Assembly (NCBI RefSeq): GCF_018837975.1 | Contig: NZ_JAGSOY010000015.1 | Span: 27,185-91,184, forward strand | Length of the DNA: 64,000 nucleotides | From: Zooshikella harenae | GTDB lineage: Bacteria; Pseudomonadota; Gammaproteobacteria; Pseudomonadales; Zooshikellaceae | Reading direction: 5' to 3' | Part shown: in pieces, positions 62,769-64,000 of the stretch | How the letters are laid out: the number at the start of each line of letters is the position of its first letter | Position numbering within the stretch: the first letter of the stretch is position 1 | Made by a program: the position numbers and the translations under genes | The notes under the pieces: generated by a model | Seen by the model: only the letters and a program-made list of their open reading frames with translations | Database searches by the model: none | What the model was told of the DNA's origin: nothing

Positions 62769-63018
62769 GTTTGTAAACTCCAATCAATAGGATTAAGTTC
62801 ATATTGTTTTTATATAATACTGGCAGATACTTGGTAAAATAACCCTATATTTTTGTTAAGCAAAATGAAAAATTAAAACTTACTAGATAAGTAAGTTTCA
62901 TATCAAGTCAAAATAGCTATATAAATGCCACCTTAAATACAAATAAAGCTAATAGACTCTGGCAGTATCATCTACATTAATTACTTAACAGCAATAATGC
63001 TAAAGAAGTAATTGATAA

Positions 63019-63927
63019 ATGTTAGTTTTTTTCAGCAAGCACATCTGTTTATTGCTTAGGCTTTATAAATTAGAGCTCAGGTATTCTCTAACCTTATTGT
63101 GTTTAATCAATATACTAATTATTGGCAAAGTCCAAGCCGCTCATACTATTTCTGTTGATTATAAGGGACTTCAAATTTGTGAAAACGACGCTAAAAATCA
63201 GTTTGAAAGTTGCTTTTCTGACATCGTTCCACTAGATCAGATTTCACAATACCAATTAATAAACATTACAGACGTTAATACTCCGACTGACACTACCATT
63301 CTTTCAATTCCCCTTTACCTCTTACCAAGTAAGCACTTTTTAAAGCATAAGCCTTTACTGATCCTTGATAATGGATTTGACAGGGGACTTGCCAAACAAA
63401 CGTGTAATCACCTAAAAAACAAAGGGTTTACAAAGTTTCATTTTTTAAATGGCGGATGGCCTTCCTTAATTCGTCAACATAAGAAAGCTTCATCAAAGAT
63501 GAATACAGAAAATTCCTTCAGTTATATAAAACACATTACTTTGACACCAAGACAAGTTGTCAGCGAGCTGTCTATAACAAGCAATCAAGATCTCATTAAA
63601 TTACTGCTAATCAATAAAAATATTGATAAAAATGAAGTTATTGGCTTTGAGGACTTTATTGTTGATATGTCAAGTTACTACTTACAAGACAGGGATAATT
63701 TTTGGTCTATTTTAGATGAAATGGTCAAGAGTGAAGAAAATATTCGTGCTGTAATTGTCTGTCCAGATGACAAGTTAAGTGAGTTGATCAGCGAGCTATC
63801 AAATAAAAAACCTAGAAATACTTTCTTACTTGATGGTCAATTAAAAGATTTACAGAAACAAACTCTCTTAAAGAGACTCACGATCCTTTCTCAACTGCAG
63901 GCAACAAACCACTATGTTTGTAATTAG
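63019..63927 (+). CDS. Secreted protein with rhodanese-like domains
   Basis: This 302-residue protein starts with a long hydrophobic segment (YSLTLLCLINILIIGKVQA) and then LLILDNGFDRGLAKQTCNHL, followed by GFTKFHFLNGGWPSLI, which match the end of a rhodanese domain (active-site loop and the GGxxxW strand). The usual C-x-x-G-x-R loop is replaced by DNGFDRG with no Cys, so catalysis is doubtful. A second half with FEDFIVDMSSY, ENIRAVIVCPDDKL and NTFLLDGQLKDL may be another such fold with Cys in VCPDDKL. I am moderately sure of the first domain and less of the second. It has no operon partner upstream. Confidence 0.6.
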   Translation: MLVFFSKHICLLLRLYKLELRYSLTLLCLINILIIGKVQAAHTISVDYKGLQICENDAKNQFESCFSDIVPLDQISQYQLINITDVNTPTDTTILSIPLYLLPSKHFLKHKPLLILDNGFDRGLAKQTCNHLKNKGFTKFHFLNGGWPSLIRQHKKASSKMNTENSFSYIKHITLTPRQVVSELSITSNQDLIKLLLINKNIDKNEVIGFEDFIVDMSSYYLQDRDNFWSILDEMVKSEENIRAVIVCPDDKLSELISELSNKKPRNTFLLDGQLKDLQKQTLLKRLTILSQLQATNHYVCN

Positions 63928-64000
63928 CGATATTATCAGTAAGGGATGTAAGTTTCCAAACAAAGGGTTAGTGATTATTGTATTCATGAGCTTATCCCTA
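63914..64000 (+). CDS. Start of a CDS cut by the window end
   Basis: An ATG at 63914 opens a frame that runs to the last base: 29 codons, MFVISDIISKGCKFPNKG then a hydrophobic run (LVIIVFMSLSL), like a signal peptide or anchor. It overlaps the end of the rhodanese-like gene by 14 bp. There is no clear SD, and its identity cannot be told. Confidence 0.4.
   Translation, partial: MFVISDIISKGCKFPNKGLVIIVFMSLSL

Noticed and set aside
1..64000. CRISPR arrays, rRNA and tRNA genes
   Set aside because: I saw no regular spaced repeats of CRISPR type, no rRNA-like stretches and no cloverleaf with a plausible acceptor. A dedicated scan was not possible.

Overview
The window reads as ordinary bacterial chromosome from a marine gammaproteobacterium. 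The base composition is AT-leaning. Signs of this lineage are an EntB/EntF/EntA catechol siderophore locus, a sirohaem sulfite reductase followed by a DUF934 gene, DusC, AnsA, Tag and SirB2, orphan periplasmic solute-binding proteins, and secreted DUF4360 proteins. An Oceanospirillales-type organism such as Zooshikella or Spartinivicinus fits, but that is an impression from gene content and was not tested. I see no rRNA, tRNA or CRISPR array.

Region 1 (1-14.9 kb) is an enterobactin-type siderophore locus on the plus strand. It holds an isochorismatase/aryl-carrier protein (EntB), a serine-type C-A-PCP-TE synthetase (EntF), an unusual MbtH-like/EreA-ChaN-like fusion, a FepB-like lipoprotein, two FecCD permeases, an ATPase and an EntD-type phosphopantetheinyl transferase. 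A TonB-dependent receptor and EntA follow as separate units. EntC and EntE are not in the window; a short open frame ending at base 41 may be the end of one of them. No Fes-type esterase is visible, which makes the fusion protein the natural candidate for that job.

Region 2 (14.9-26 kb) codes mostly for secreted proteins. It has a 787-residue protein with calcium-loop-like motifs and a coiled coil, three related DUF4360-type proteins, two lipoproteins (one OmpA-like), a GNAT acetyltransferase, and four periplasmic amino-acid-binding-type proteins, three of them in tandem and none with a permease. Two copies of a dispersed element with a conserved core and different flanking inverted repeats lie at 13.8 and 21.1 kb.

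Region 3 (26-36.3 kb) is on the minus strand up to 33.6 kb: two CPA2 antiporters, CysI with a DUF934 protein, a DUF2970 protein and DusC. A plus-strand bufferin operon follows (DUF2282 precursor, DUF692 MNIO enzyme, DUF2063 partner, DoxX), a RiPP pathway linked to copper handling. A 36-residue membrane peptide is divergent from cysI.

Region 4 (36.3-51.2 kb) starts with a solitary tyrosine recombinase. It continues with another solute-binding protein, a HEAT-repeat protein, an SH3b-MepA endopeptidase, a methyltransferase, a PtsG-like permease with a second IIB domain, an EIIA-HPr-EI fusion, an SDR protein, an unknown protein, asparaginase I, a PEP-CTERM-like secreted protein and a GNAT enzyme. 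A 17-bp exact direct repeat brackets this region.

Region 5 (51.2-58 kb) is a minus-strand cassette: WbqC-like protein, DegT-like PLP enzyme, GNAT, PhyH-type dioxygenase and two half-ABC exporters. Region 6 (58.4-64 kb) holds a secreted M9 collagenase with two N-terminal cadherin-like repeats, SirB2, a small membrane protein, Tag, a rhodanese-like secreted protein, and the start of one more gene cut by the window edge.
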